DNA of 64,000 nt from Callaeas wilsoni (Eukaryota; Chordata; Aves; Passeriformes; Callaeidae). Position numbers and translations under genes: made by a program. Shown in pieces: positions 41,080-53,437 of this stretch (the first letter of the stretch is position 1; each line of letters opens with the position of its first letter). Below the pieces are notes generated by a model that was given only the letters and a program-made list of their open reading frames with translations, had not been told where the DNA came from and ran no database searches. The stretch is taken from positions 92,774 to 156,773 of the forward strand of contig VWPU01018616.1 of NCBI GenBank assembly GCA_013398955.1, in the 5' to 3' direction.

Positions 41080-44000
41080 AGAATTACTTAGTCTTTCCTT
41101 ACAGACACCTTTACTCTGAGAAATATTTCAACGTAACACATTCCCAGCTGAAAGATTCATTCCATCCAGCTGCCAGAAGAATAGCTCTCCAGATCTCGAC
41201 AGTCCTATAACTTGATTGTTTCATAGGGAACTATGCAAGCATCACACAAAAGTCATATTTCAGAGTATAAAATTCTTAATATATAAATCTATAGTTCTCA
41301 ATTAGTAGTGACACTGTCTCAAGGAAAACACTCTGAATGCAGGGAAGAAAAACCTTAATGAGGGAATTCTGACAGCATTTGCTATAGAATGCACACTGAA
41401 GTCATTGCCTGGCAAAACAAGTACAAGTACTTCATTTTCTAAATAATTGGTGCTTGGTGAAATATTTGCGCACACTTATCACTGTGTCAGAGATGCTAAG
41501 GCCAATTGAACGTCTAAGGCATTCCTCAACTGAGATGACAAAGGCCCTCCACTGCTGGGGCTCAGTGAAACCTTTTATGTCACATGTCAGACAGACATAC
41601 TCAAATGTATTTGCTCTGCATGACATTGGTGACATTCCTTCTTGATAGCAATGGACTTTCTCATTTAGGCTGGATCAGTTAGAGTTATGTGAGCAGGAAG
41701 GATATGAAGCCCACACCACGTGCAGTTTACCATGTGATAAACACACAATCACTGCTTAAAAAAGCTTTCAAACATTTCTTGTATCGGTGGGTTCATTGCT
41801 ATTTTAGTCTCAAAGGGGCATTTCTACTGTCTTAATATCTGCCAATAATTAGCAGGCTAAGACAATTTAATCAATACTAAAATACCAGGTATATATGACT
41901 GGATTTATGATTTTGTTTCATATCATCAGGAATTTCGTTATAAGAAAGAACAAACACCCTTTCCCTTTATCTCCAGGCCATCACTAAGGAAGAGAGCACT
42001 CCCTCTGGTATGCTGTAATAGCCCCATGCCATGTCAGATATGCAAAGCAATCATAAATCCACTTTAGCTTGTTAGTTTACTGCTGTTTTCTATCACCAGA
42101 CAAGCACAAAGCAACTGGAATGTGTCAGTGAATCTGGCCCTAAATCACACTTCTTTTTTTCTTTTTCGAGTGGTATTTTTAAGCTGTGCCAAGTAATAAC
42201 ATTCCAAGACACCCAGGGAAGAGAGTTACAGCACATTCACTGCCTTTCTAGCATGTAGATGGAATGATTCTCCTGATTCTCTGTGGAGTTCTCCGGGCTG
42301 CTTGGCACAGTTTGAGCAAAGCAATATAAGCCCAGCTCAGCTGAGTATTTAAATGGAGTTTACTACAGTAGTATTTATAAGTATAATGTTCCTGAAGAAA
42401 GTGCACTAGAATTCAGTCATTCAATTTCTTTTTTTGTTTTATAAATATATTTTGGAGAATTTAGAAATTGTAATGGAAGAAAATTTTCTAAAACATTTTC
42501 TAGGAAGAATAGGTTTTTTCACTTTCTTACTTTCCTTTTATTTTGAAGAATGCTATATCTCTATTTTACTGCTGTTTTTATAAAAGGAAAACCAGAAGTG
42601 CATAAGCAACAGTCAGGAAGATAAAAGTTGCACTATCAACCCAAAGTTAAAAGTCAGATCTGAAGCAGGGTTTACAGGATACAAAAAATCTACATAGAAG
42701 ATGTAAAGACAGTGGCTGATGAACCCGGAGAGACTTTCTTTCTCTAGCAAGACGTGGAAATACATAAAAGTCTCTTTAACCTCACATTCCTGACTAACTG
42801 TGTCTGGTTCCATAGTCAGACTAAATGAAATGGTAATTTCTCACCCATTACATTTGACAAGGATGCTGCTGTTTCTAAAAAAAAAAAAAAGAAAAATTAA
42901 AAATTGCTTCTTTTGTGTGCCATTCTATTCCAAAGAAAACCTTGAGAGTACACAAATGATTCATGAGACATTATGAAGATATGAGTGCTTCTGTAACCAG
43001 GGAATGACTTATAAACATATGACTATTAAAACTACAGCACTTACATGGTTTTGCTTAATGTGATGGAAAAGAGCAAGAATCTAATTCTGTTTTTCCCAAA
43101 TCACGCATAACAGCTTTAGTTGTTTTAAATAAATAAGTGGATCAAATTACCTGCACAGATAAAAAAAAAAAATTCTCAAGAAATCAAATACAATATGCCA
43201 ACATATAGTCAGCAGCAACTCAAGTAATCTAGGGCATGAGAGAGACTATTTATTTCCTGGGAGACAGCTACTACATTTGTCACTTAACTCTCCAGCCCAG
43301 CAGGACTTCAAATAAAGCCAGCAATTAAAGCTAGTTAGGCAATCAAAGGTTACATAGAGACAAATGAGGCCATAAAGGGGCCCTGCTCATAAAAATTTTG
43401 AGAATTACAGATTTCTTTTGTGCATATTCTGTTCTTCTTACACAGGAAATGTATTTCATAAGTATTTCACAGTGTTAACTTAGCAGCATATGCTTTCTCA
43501 GAGTAGTCTGAAAGACAGAGAACTAATTAGAGACTGGTAAAATGCAATGGCCTGATTTCACAAAGGTCCGAGGACATGGTCCTTTTTTTCCCTGTAAGCC
43601 TGTATTTTTTCCTGATTTTTACAAACCTAATTAAGTGCTGTCAAGGATTTCAACCCTTGGTGCAATAGCTGTGGCCATCTTTAATAGAAGCATCCTAAAA
43701 GCAGCATGGGAACATGCTTCACTTTCAGAATATCCCTCGTTCATATGCCTGCCATGTGGGTGAAGAGCCCACCCATGCATGCCCTTGCCCTGAGCATGCT
43801 GCCATGCAGTGAATGATCATGCCCAGAGGCTAAACCCATACTAGACCATAAAACAGCCAAGACTGGTGCTCAGGTCAAGTGGCACAATTGCCTTTGTCTG
43901 TGAAGCTCTTAGGAGGGTTTATTGCAGGAGAAATTGTAATCTGTGATGTGTAAAATCCAGCCACTGGATGTGTCTGTTTGCAAGTCAGAAAATAAAACAT

Positions 44001-44171
44001 CTACTGAGAAAAGAAGGAAGTCCTAGAAATCGTACACGACACAGTATCTCAGTTTCCATGTAGTTCAGCAGTCAGTCACATTCTCAGACAACTTTCTGAA
44101 TAAATGTACATTGCCATATTTCACCTGTAACAGTGGTGCTGGCATTTGGGGAGCAGCCACAGGATAACATG

Positions 44172-44353
44172 ATCACAGTATTATTCAGGTGGAAAGGGGC
44201 CTTGGCAGGTCTCTAGTCCAAGTTGCTGCTCGGTGCAGGGGGAGCTCTGAAGTCAGATCAGAGTGCTCAGGGCTGGGTACTGTGGGGTTTGAAAACCTCA
44301 CAGAGATAGCACAGCCTCTCTGGGCAACCTGCTATGCTGCTTGACAGTCCCCA
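44172..44353 (-). mobile_element. CR1 LINE 3' fragment
   Basis: In minus-strand orientation the segment carries the CR1 3' region. On the plus strand the CR1 3' end lies first (GTGGAAAGGGGCCTTGGCAG, then CTCTAGTCCA), and CCTCTCTGGGCAACCTGCTA lies further in. It is GC-richer than its flanks. The opposed ORFs at 44298-44561 and 44341-44649 overlap this element and are not genes. Confidence 0.88.
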
Positions 44354-47280
44354 AGGTATCTGGGTGTTGGTTTGTTTTTGTTTTGTATGACTTTGTAGCT
44401 CTTCTGTTCCAATGTACCACCACAGTTTCTTGTTCACCTGCCATGCATCTCCTTAAAGAACCTGTCTGTCTCCTGATGAGTGGCCTGAACAAGGGCACTG
44501 CCATTAGATCCCCCCAAAATGATCCCCTATCCACATCCCTCAGGCTTTTACCAAAGTGCAAGTGTGCTGGTCCTCCTGAGCATTCTGGTGGCTTTCCACT
44601 GGATGATTCTCAAGTTCTGAACAATCACATCTTCTGCACATATGGCTGAGGACAGAATTTGGGTGGGAATATGCCTTTTAAAGGTTATTTAACTCAGTAT
44701 GCATTTGGAATACACAGGAGTTCTCACTTAAACCTGGCATAACAAACACTGCAGAGCTTTCAGATGATCCTCTTTAGACTTTCACATCACAAATGAACAT
44801 GTCTCTATTATAATCATATGTAAAACTATGCTCCATATTATGTTCCTTCACTCCCTTGAGGCTTTCACCCTTCTCTGCCTCTCTCCCTTTTTTCTCTTTC
44901 TCATTCCTTCCTGCTCTACACATCGCATCTTCCTTAATATGGAAAAAACCATTCCAACTACATTTTTTTTAGTACTTTTGTTTAGAGCACTTTTAAACTC
45001 ACAAGGCTGTAAAGTTACAAAATACAGAAAAGGAAAAACCACTTAAGTCCAGCTTTGTTTTCTCTGATGGGTCCAGTCTTGTTTGGAATAATAATATTAA
45101 TAATAGTAATAGTAGTGTGTAATAGTAATAATAGTAATAATAATAGTGCAGTGCATCTTAAAGCAAGACCTGGCAAACTGTGAGAGAATTTGAAATAAAA
45201 AATACAAAACAAAACACAAAAAATCCCAAAACATAATAATCACAGTCAGCTCTGACAGGTACAAAACATTTCTTTTCTGTTACTATTTTCATATTGCTAT
45301 CCCAGCAATTAGCATTTAAAAAGAATAATTACCTTAAGCTGACAGGCTAAAACAATTTCTAATATATTTGAAATCTTTTGAACTATAATAATAAACTTAA
45401 AAGACCTATTTAAACCAGAAATATGACATTTCTTTTGAAAAGCACTGGTTAAAAGAGTTCAGTGTTTGGTAACTGCTTGCCCTCTGCTTGGACAGGGTGT
45501 TACAATTTCCTTACAAAAATTTCCCAGCTTTTGGCAGGGAACATACATTTTGGAATTGGCATGCCAGTTTTGTATTTCAGTCTTTATTAAAATGGGCTCT
45601 AAGCTAGTCAACAAAGCAGAGAATTAATCAAGGCACCTACTGCGTTGTTGTGCCTGTGTGCATTCAGAGTGCTGCTCTTCCAAGATTAAACTTTTCCTTC
45701 TGCTACTTGGACCCCTACAAAAAAAAAGGTGATGTATTAAAAAAATGCTTCTACTCTGTGCAGACAAATATTCAGGCCAGAAAGGAAAAGTGTGCTGAGG
45801 AGCATGATGGTCTAGTTAAATGGTCAGAAGCAGTGTCAGAAGAAGAGGGTAAATTTCCCATCCCTGTTTCCGGTTTACTCAATGACTGCATGAAATTAAA
45901 CACAGCAAAAGTCCTGGCAGATGGTACCAAAGCCCCTTGAGTTGTTGTGTAAAAAGCATAATCAGAAGGGCCTGGGCTGTCATTTAAAAAGAAAAGTGTC
46001 AGCCAAACCTGTCAGTGTGTGTTATACACGCCCAGAACACATTAGGTGTATTGGGCCTATCAAGGAACAGAGACAGAGGAATATTCACTATCCAGATTGC
46101 AACTCAGTTAGGCTCAGACACTCAGCTCTGCTCAAAACAGAGTAACCCTGGATGTAGCTGGCAACATGAAAGTCACAGAGTGCATTTTCAATGGCATTTG
46201 AGTGTTTCAAGTTGTGTGGTGTTTGAGTGCAGTTTTATTTGTATGCATATCATCTCCTCTTAAACTCTCCATTATCTACATAATTCCTGAGTTTTGATCT
46301 AGTTCTCAATGTACCTACATCAGCGTTTTTCCTCTTTTTCCTTGCTTCGTTTCTCTTTGTGGCAGATATCTACAAAAATAAGGACAGAACTGGTCACACA
46401 GCCCTAAGAAAACAGCTCCTATTTGACCCAGCCTCCCAAAGTTAGGAGATCTTTCAAAGCAGTAATTTCAAAGGAGCAAGATAAATGCCGATGAACTGAC
46501 CTTGTTTAAATATCTTGGACAAAACAGAACTGCTCATGCTGCAGGCCGAAACCCATGCCAAAAATGGTTCTGTCTTGCTTTGAGGAATCGTTTCTTTGGA
46601 AATCTTTATCTAACACAGCACATTTCTCAAAAGATTTTTGATTTCAACTGCAGTTTTCTAATAAAAATCACTTTCCTGAGAAATACCTAACTGCTTCTAC
46701 CCACTAGCAGGACATGAGGGTTTTTAAAGTTAGAGTAGGACATATGAGTTGGCTATACCTTTTTGAGAAACACAGCAGACAGTTTCACCAAGCCCCAAAT
46801 TTGTCTGTTTTGCACTGGTTTATGAGCAGTCAGCAGCCAGTAAACTCTGCTCCTTCAGTGCAATAACAAAAGCAATGTGCATGACAGGCTAAAGCGTAAA
46901 AACCTTGTGCAGTTCGCCTCTGGATTGTCCCGGCAAGTTTCTATCAATTCTTCTTTAAAGTCTTGAAAGCAAGTTGGATAAAAACATTATTGCTTTGCTC
47001 TCCGGCCATGGCATGGTCTTGACTCTCACCAGACAATCAGTCTCTTACAGAAGCTTCAACTCTTAGTGGTCCCTTGAAAGTGAGAGTAGTATGGGCAGAA
47101 AAAATAAGGAAGGACTGTACTTAAGCATCTTAAAAGGAATGATGTCAAGAGGGACAAATCAAAGCAAGGCAAATTAAGAATGATTTATTATTTTTTCTCT
47201 CCTGGAACCAATTACCGCTTGTCACAAAAAATGTTCCAAATACTCGTGTGGTCTGGTTTTGGATTATCACTATCTTCTGG
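44354..47280. other. Intergenic sequence, no gene seen
   Basis: Contains an AAT/AGT trinucleotide-like repeat at 45087-45148. The longest plus frame is 96 codons at 45650-45940. It has no recognised domain, and I saw no convincing flanking splice signals, so I treat it as chance. Confidence 0.5.
45087..45148. repeat. (AAT/AGT)n imperfect microsatellite
   Basis: AATAATAATATTAATAATAG followed by mixed TAATAG and TAGTAG units makes an imperfect trinucleotide tract of about 60 bp. The run of leucines encoded on the minus strand here is a by-product of the repeat. Confidence 0.92.
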
Positions 47281-47299
47281 GGCTAGCTTATTTAAAACA

Positions 47300-47781
47300 G
47301 TAAGTGATATATAATTAAAAACACTAGAATACTCAGTATTTCACACTGATGAGGGACATTTTGGATCAGATTACTAGCTGCTCATTTGTTCTTTTGTTTG
47401 TCTCATTGTTCTTTGGCTAAGACAGCACCACTTGTTTATATGCCTTGCTGTGGGCTCATCAGTAATGTGAGGACCTAGCCCTGCCTTAGGACTGTCCTTA
47501 GTCAAGGGAAATTCAGACCAAAATCCACTGGAATATTTGTTTAACCATTCTACTGGGTCAGGAAAAGTGATCAGCATATTGGCAGATCGAGTCTGCCTGT
47601 ATGATACCTTGATAGGAAAAAAAAAATTACATGGAACCTCTAAAGTTAATGTATATTGCACTTCTGGAACAAGCAAGTATTCAGGATTTCTTATGGGAAG
47701 ATAAAGCAAGTACTTTCTCTCCCCTCCTATTGGAGACACAGAAAAATATTCTAAGGCTACACTTGGGTAAAGATAAATTGT
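47300..47781 (-). pseudogene. Possible degraded endogenous retrovirus pro-pol fragment
   Basis: A minus-strand frame is open from 47781 to the stop at 47374-47376, about 135 codons, and has no plausible ATG start near its 5' end. A short EYLLVPE-type segment, then spaced PDPVEW and WSEFP elements and a basic, glutamine-rich tail, resemble in order and spacing the end of a retroviral protease and the start of a reverse transcriptase. After the stop a different minus frame stays open to about 47300. It carries a hydrophobic segment where the first reverse transcriptase strands would be expected, so at least one frameshift and several substitutions would have to be assumed. No LTRs, primer binding site, gag or env were recognised. 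Frame length alone is within chance for this much AT-rich DNA. The call rests on weak, remembered family pattern and needs a profile search; a chance ORF is the main alternative. Confidence 0.35.
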
Positions 47782-48740
47782 CTAAGACCCTGGGTGTCTC
47801 ACAAAGCACTCAAATCCCTTTTGAAGGGTAAAGTATGGAGCACAAGGCATCACCAGCATTTTACATAGAACGCATTTTAACGTGCCCTTCTTGCTTCAGA
47901 AATTATCCATATCTAATTATTTTAGACTTATAATTTTTATGTTACCTTCTGCATTTCAGTCACAGCCAAGGAAAAAAAAAAGGCTTAGTACAAAACGAAA
48001 GCACAACTGAATCAAATACATTTAGAAATTCGGAAGTGGAAACAGAAAGAAACTACTGACACATAGTGTACTGCATAACAAACTAGTCAAATGTTACACT
48101 TAAAAGACCAGCAGTAATGTGGTGGATAACCAAGTCCCCTAGACAGCTATTGTTCAATTTTAGCATGATTTTAACAGTAAAAAGATAAGGGAACACTGCC
48201 GTTATTGGTAGTGGAACAAAAGGTTTCCATGAATTTATTAGGTAAAAATCACTGTGATCTCAAGGGGTTAAAAAAGATCTTTCAGGTCTTCCAAACATAC
48301 CACTTGTCATTGTATGACTTTTCCCCTGACAACAAATTTATTATTGCTGCACAGGCCCTGCACCATGCAGCAAAAGGTACCTGTTAAGGTCTTATCTCTG
48401 CAGTGACAGCATAAATGTATTTTTCTGGGATCAGTATAATTTCCATCTATTCCACTCTGTCAACACATTTGCATAAATTGAGACTAAACTTAATTCTAGT
48501 TCAAACAGTAATTTCCTACTGCTTAACTGCCTAAAAAAGCCTTTCATTTTTTAGTCTCTATGAAGGGTAGAAATCTTATTCTCAACCTTATCCTCAGCAC
48601 ACAGGAAAACAGCACAACCATATATAATGAGATTGCATCATGGCACTTATGCTTCTCCTTAACTACCACCAAACATTGCAAGCGTGCAATCCAGATCATT
48701 CCCTGCATCTTTACCTGTTCCATCTCACTATCAGGACACA
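47782..48740. other. Intergenic sequence between putative retroviral relic and CR1
   Basis: I see no exon. If 47300-47781 is retroviral, older gag-derived sequence might lie here in minus orientation, but none is recognisable. ORFs are short (up to 86 codons) and overlap on both strands. Confidence 0.45.
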
Positions 48741-48936
48741 CTTTTTTACTGTAAGAGTGACTGAGCCCTGGCTCAGGTTGCTCAGGGAGATTGTGGACTC
48801 TCAAATCCTGGAGATATTTAAGTCACTTGGACATGGTCCTGGACAACCAGCTGTACATGGTCCTGTTTAGCAAGGGAGTGGACCAGATGATGTCCAGAGG
48901 TCCCTTCCAAACTTGAGCTTTTTGTCATTCTGTGGT
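48741..48936 (+). mobile_element. CR1 LINE 3' fragment
   Basis: The region follows the CR1 3' pattern: GCTCAGGTTGCTCAGGGAGA, then GGAGATATTTAAGTCACTTG, then GATGTCCAGAGGTCCCTTCC, ending in CATTCTGTGG. It is 5' truncated and non-coding. Confidence 0.93.
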
Positions 48937-51134
48937 AGTGTAATCTTCAATGCCAAAAAAAATTCTCTCAAAGGAAAGAAAGTAAGACTTTCAAAGGAAC
49001 GATGATATGAAACTGGCTAAGAATGAGAAAAAAAAAAAAGCTGGGTCAAAATAGGAAATTCACCTAAATTCAAATATTCAGTAAGAAAAGATATCTAAGG
49101 CTACATCTTATCATAGCTCTTCAGCTTATCTTACCTTATCCTGTTTACCATACTTATTGCTACATGAACCTGCTAAAATTCAGTTGTACATTTGCTTTTT
49201 CTCATAGCTGAGAGTGAGCGAAGACACAGCTGAACAGACTGCTTGGACTTCTCCATGATAATGCAGAACAAAACTCACATCAAACATAAAATACCTGCCA
49301 CATTTTTATTACACTTCCGTCTTTGTGATTTGGTCCCTATCAAACAGTCTGGAAACCTTACCAAAGCCACTAAGAGCAGATCCCCACAAATATATCTGAA
49401 ATATGGCCACATCAGGTCTCTGTAGCAGTGAGATTTACCTATTGTCAGATGCAGCAGCTCTTTCAGAATCCCTCTTCTCATAATAACTTCATCCTCTGGT
49501 TAAGCCAAATTATATTTCCTTCAGAGTTCATTATTGCCTCATGAGGAAAAGAAAAGTCCGAATAGTTCTTCACTGTATAGCATATAATCTTCCTTTTTGC
49601 TCCACAGCTCTCAAGAAGCTCCTTAATTAAGGTCGTTCTTCGACTGCTTTTCGGGCAGGATCTTCCTGTATTCAGTCCTGGATATCTGTAGGGATGTCTG
49701 AAGTCTCTGTCTGCATGACCTAAAATACCTTAGACGCTTTTTTTAACTTCCTAGTGATTTTTTAAGTACTCATCCTCTGATACCATTCAAAGAAGTCTTC
49801 CAGGCCTTCATTCATAGATCAGTTCAGGAGACAGCCGTATTTCATAACACTGGCATGAGTTCATCTCACCGGAGTTCACACGAGTCCTTGAGATGGAACC
49901 TGAAGATTTCCTTTATTTTGAGCAGTTTTGTAAGTGAAATACCTTGCTTGATCTGCAAAACTCCTTAAAAGCAAAACCCTGTTCTGTTACTTTTCCAAAG
50001 AACAGTTTACTGGATTAGCAGCTGAATCACACAATTTGCTATTAATTGACTTTAGGTTACTTCAGTTGGATATTTAAAACCACATTACAAAGATCTGTGA
50101 TGTTTCTGTCAGGTCACATTCACTTCAGGATTGGTAACTGGCAAAGTCCTTCATGAAGTGTTTTCATACAGAAAATCATGGGCAAAATTTAGAAAGCTTG
50201 GATAAACCAACAGATGTCCAAATATTTAGATGTTGTTTGAACTAAATAAGATGTGCTTCGTGACAACCTCATGGCATGAGTTTCTTTCAAATACTTCCTA
50301 ACTGTGACTGTGCCAAAAATACACAAATGTTGTAATTTCTTAAAATATACTGACAGATGCATATCTAATTCTTCAGCAAATTATGCCCTGTAGCCATTTA
50401 AAAACAATGTTAAACAGATTTATTTAATTTGACTTTGGAAAAGGCATTAAGAATTATGAGTCTAACTGTGCTTCCTACAATCTCACTTCTTTTTTACGAA
50501 AGAAGTTCTCTTATAAAATATCAGGAATTATACTGAACAATTGGCAGTTATGCTAAAGCAAGCAAAATCCTGTGATGGCTTCTTGAAGTCCCTAACACCT
50601 TTGCAACTTTAGAGCATTTATCAGCACAGAAGTAATGGTTAAAGCTAGATTATCTTTTGTGAGGTGAAAAGGAATGCCCAGAATCTTACACCTTCCAAAT
50701 TTATCCAATTAATCTAGCTCATCTAATCAGTGTTTTAAGGTATAAATTATTATGACAAGATTCTTTTAATAGATCACAAACAGCCAATAAAAATGTTTTT
50801 TTCCTCCTCACACGTGTAGCAATAAATCATCTGTATAAAACAGAAATTGCCTGTTGTGCTTTTTATGAAAATAACACTAGCAGTTCAGACAATGTAGCCA
50901 AGGGTGGGACTACCAACGGTTATAAATAAAACATTAACAACGTCATTGTATTTCCCTTGACCTCCACACTTGTATCTCTGGGGAAATAAAGGCCCTGTTA
51001 CTTACTAACTTGAATTCCTGTCATTGTACTTTGGGAATCAGTTGCTTGAGATGAAAACCTACAACATATGCCTAAGGTTATCATATCTGGGGACATTCAC
51101 AAGCACTGATGAATAGTTTTTAAAAAAAATTCTC

Positions 51135-51154
51135 TTTTTTTTTTAAAAAAAAAA
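51135..51154. repeat. T10A10 perfect palindrome
   Basis: Ten T residues are followed directly by ten A residues, forming a 20-bp self-complementary tract within a larger A/T run. This is low-complexity sequence and may be an assembly or sequencing weak point. Confidence 0.9.
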
Positions 51155-51492
51155 GCACTGAGTTAGAGTGACTTGTAATAAACCAAGATAAACAACAAAT
51201 TGTGATGGCAGAAATTGCAGTGGAAAAGTGAAACATGTCCCACTTCTTTTTAAAATTAAAAAATAACCACAATGTACTCTTATAATCATAATTTTTTTTT
51301 AAATTTTCAGCCAGTCTGAAGTGGTGATGTATCAAGCTTTGCAAAAACACCTGTTCATCATTTCCTTCCTGATGTCTTTCCCTCCTTTCTGCCACTACTC
51401 TGTTAAAGTGAGCTAATCACACCAAAACCTTAAGCAAAATGCTTTTTTCCTATTCTAGCAAATGCCAGTGAGTAATTTTCTCTCACCACTTG

Positions 51493-51556
51493 AAGGGAAG
51501 GGAAGGGAAGGGAAGGGAAGGGAAGGGAAGGGAAGGGAAGGGAAGGGAAGGGAAGG
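51493..51556. repeat. Pure (AAGGG)n microsatellite
   Basis: About 12.8 uninterrupted AAGGG units over 64 bp, with no base substitutions. The strand is all purine with regularly spaced GGG triplets, so G-quadruplex or triplex formation is possible. The purity implies recent expansion and probable length polymorphism. Confidence 0.97.
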
Positions 51557-53401
51557 ATAAATGATTTGTCTCAGACAAATTCTACCCATCGAGCTTCACT
51601 GGTGTGGCCTACGTAGGTAAATATTTCTAGTTAAACCAGGTCAGTGACTATTCTAAAAAAAATATTGGCAGAGGCAGAAGAATGCATGAGATCACATTTT
51701 CATACTTCTCAGTTTTCTAGTAACATATGATGAAAGCGACATCTAAATCAAATTCATTATTGCTGTAAGTTTCCTTTCTTGCCAATAGGTCCAAATTGCA
51801 GTCTGCATATATTGATCTTTTCCCATCGAATATATGGGTTCAGGGAAAAATAAACTCCAAACAAAAATGATTCAGTTAAGTTCATACATTAGCTGGAACT
51901 AAACCGGTTCCAATTTTGACACTCATATTTATCAAACAACTTGTATGAGAATGTGAAGTTCACAGGTCAAAACCTGTAATCAATTGCTATTTGTGCATAG
52001 TCAACAAAGCCTAGGCCATCAAATTCAGTCAACTTATTTTTTGCACAGAAATTGTTTTTAGATTTTCAGATAGTCTTAATAAATTTAATCATCTTGATGA
52101 TTCATATAAAAATATTCCATTTATCAGAAAACTTTGGTTTTTACTTTTAAGTACAAAAAAGTTAGAATGTCAAAGTCTCTTTAGTAATGTAGAGTATCCT
52201 GTGTCCTTTGCTCATGACATATTTATTACACCTGGATTTTGTCCAGAAAAATAAATTACTTATATTAATTTATTTATTTTGGTATCACTGTTTTTAACTT
52301 TAAGATAATTTAATTTGCCAAATATATTTGTTATGAATGACCCTGTCTGTCCCTCCAGAAGACCAATGGGAGTGCTATCATAGATTTCCCAAAGAGAAGG
52401 ATTAGGTTCAAAACACCTGAATCAATGCCAAGGAAAAGTTTGTTTTGGTCTGAGCTTATGGCTAATTCCTTAAGCCAAAAGTAGAGATAACGCAAATGTT
52501 TCATCCTGATCATTAATATTAACCCATTTGAATCAAAATATATGTTATTCTAACTGTGATTTTAGAAATAGAAACTGTATGGAACATGCACTCAGCCATT
52601 GTCTAGAAAAAGTGATCCAAATTTACTGGTGGCTTAGGTGGTGACTAATGTTACACATGGAGAAGTAATTGGTTAGGAAACAGATGTTAAGATGAGGAAT
52701 AAATGATAAAGGAGACAATATGACATCATTTGTTCTTGAGTGTAGCTAAAATTTATGTGACAAGACACAGACAAATTTAAGGAATCCTAATACACTCAAT
52801 AAACAGATGTAGGAAACAACTTTTATTTTTAACTTATTTATCCTATCCTAAACCATCTTTGAGCTAAAACTCAGACACTAAACTTCACCTCATCTAGTTT
52901 TAAACAGCTAAAAGATCGAAAATTAAATCTGAATTAGTGACTATACTCTTACCAGACCCAAACGAGAGAGAATAATAGATTACCCAGAAGACAAATCCTT
53001 TGAGCAATCTTATACCCTAATGTCCAGATGAAATTAATCACCTTCACAGACAACTGATTTTATTCACGCAAAGAAATCTTGTAAAAGCTGCTTCAGGTTT
53101 AGCATCTATCATGCAGATGTCTAGCTTGGAAATTACTTTAATGCAGAGTACAGCCTCCAGCACACTTTTTGTGGATAAACAAGGAGATCAGGAAAAACAG
53201 AGCTCCATTTATCCAGAAAACATCTGCCATTGTCTAGTCATTGATGAAGGTTTTATTTGCCTCCTACTCTTTGAGAATTAACACAGTGCTCTTTAGACAT
53301 ACTATGGCCAACCTGCAGAGACTCGTTAGGCTACTTAGGTCTCCATCTAGCTTTAGAAAGGGAAGGGTTCTTTTCTTTCCCTGTTCTACAGCTGCAATTC
53401 C

Positions 53402-53437
53402 CTGTTTTGCCAGACATTCTCCACTGTTTTGCCAGAC
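53402..53437. repeat. Two 14-bp direct repeats, period 22
   Basis: CTGTTTTGCCAGAC occurs at 53402-53415 and exactly again at 53424-53437. It falls inside the 150-codon frame, where it does not preserve reading frame (22 is not a multiple of 3). This argues against coding constraint. Confidence 0.88.

Larger units (their letters stand above)
31701..44171. other. Intergenic sequence with minor repeats, no gene seen
   Basis: No exon is supported; the longest frames are 108 codons (35513-35839 minus) and 103 codons (40899-41210 plus), without recognisable domains. The stretch holds an A/T low-complexity region (32172-32292) and a repeat-like region of unknown type (35522-36244). Small tandem duplications lie at 37324-37385, 37631-37660 and 41047-41079. 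A cluster of CATGC/GCATG motifs lies near 43.75-43.83 kb. Confidence 0.55.

Noticed and set aside
40899..41210. 103-codon plus ORF containing a local repeat
   Set aside because: Contains a 19-bp period duplication that shifts frame, and has no recognisable domain.
44298..44649. Opposed ORFs of 87 and 102 codons
   Set aside because: Both overlap a minus-strand CR1 3' fragment, which explains much of the sequence.
45650..45940. 96-codon plus ORF considered as a possible exon
   Set aside because: No good acceptor and donor in frame at its edges and no recognisable family. The reading is charged but unremarkable.
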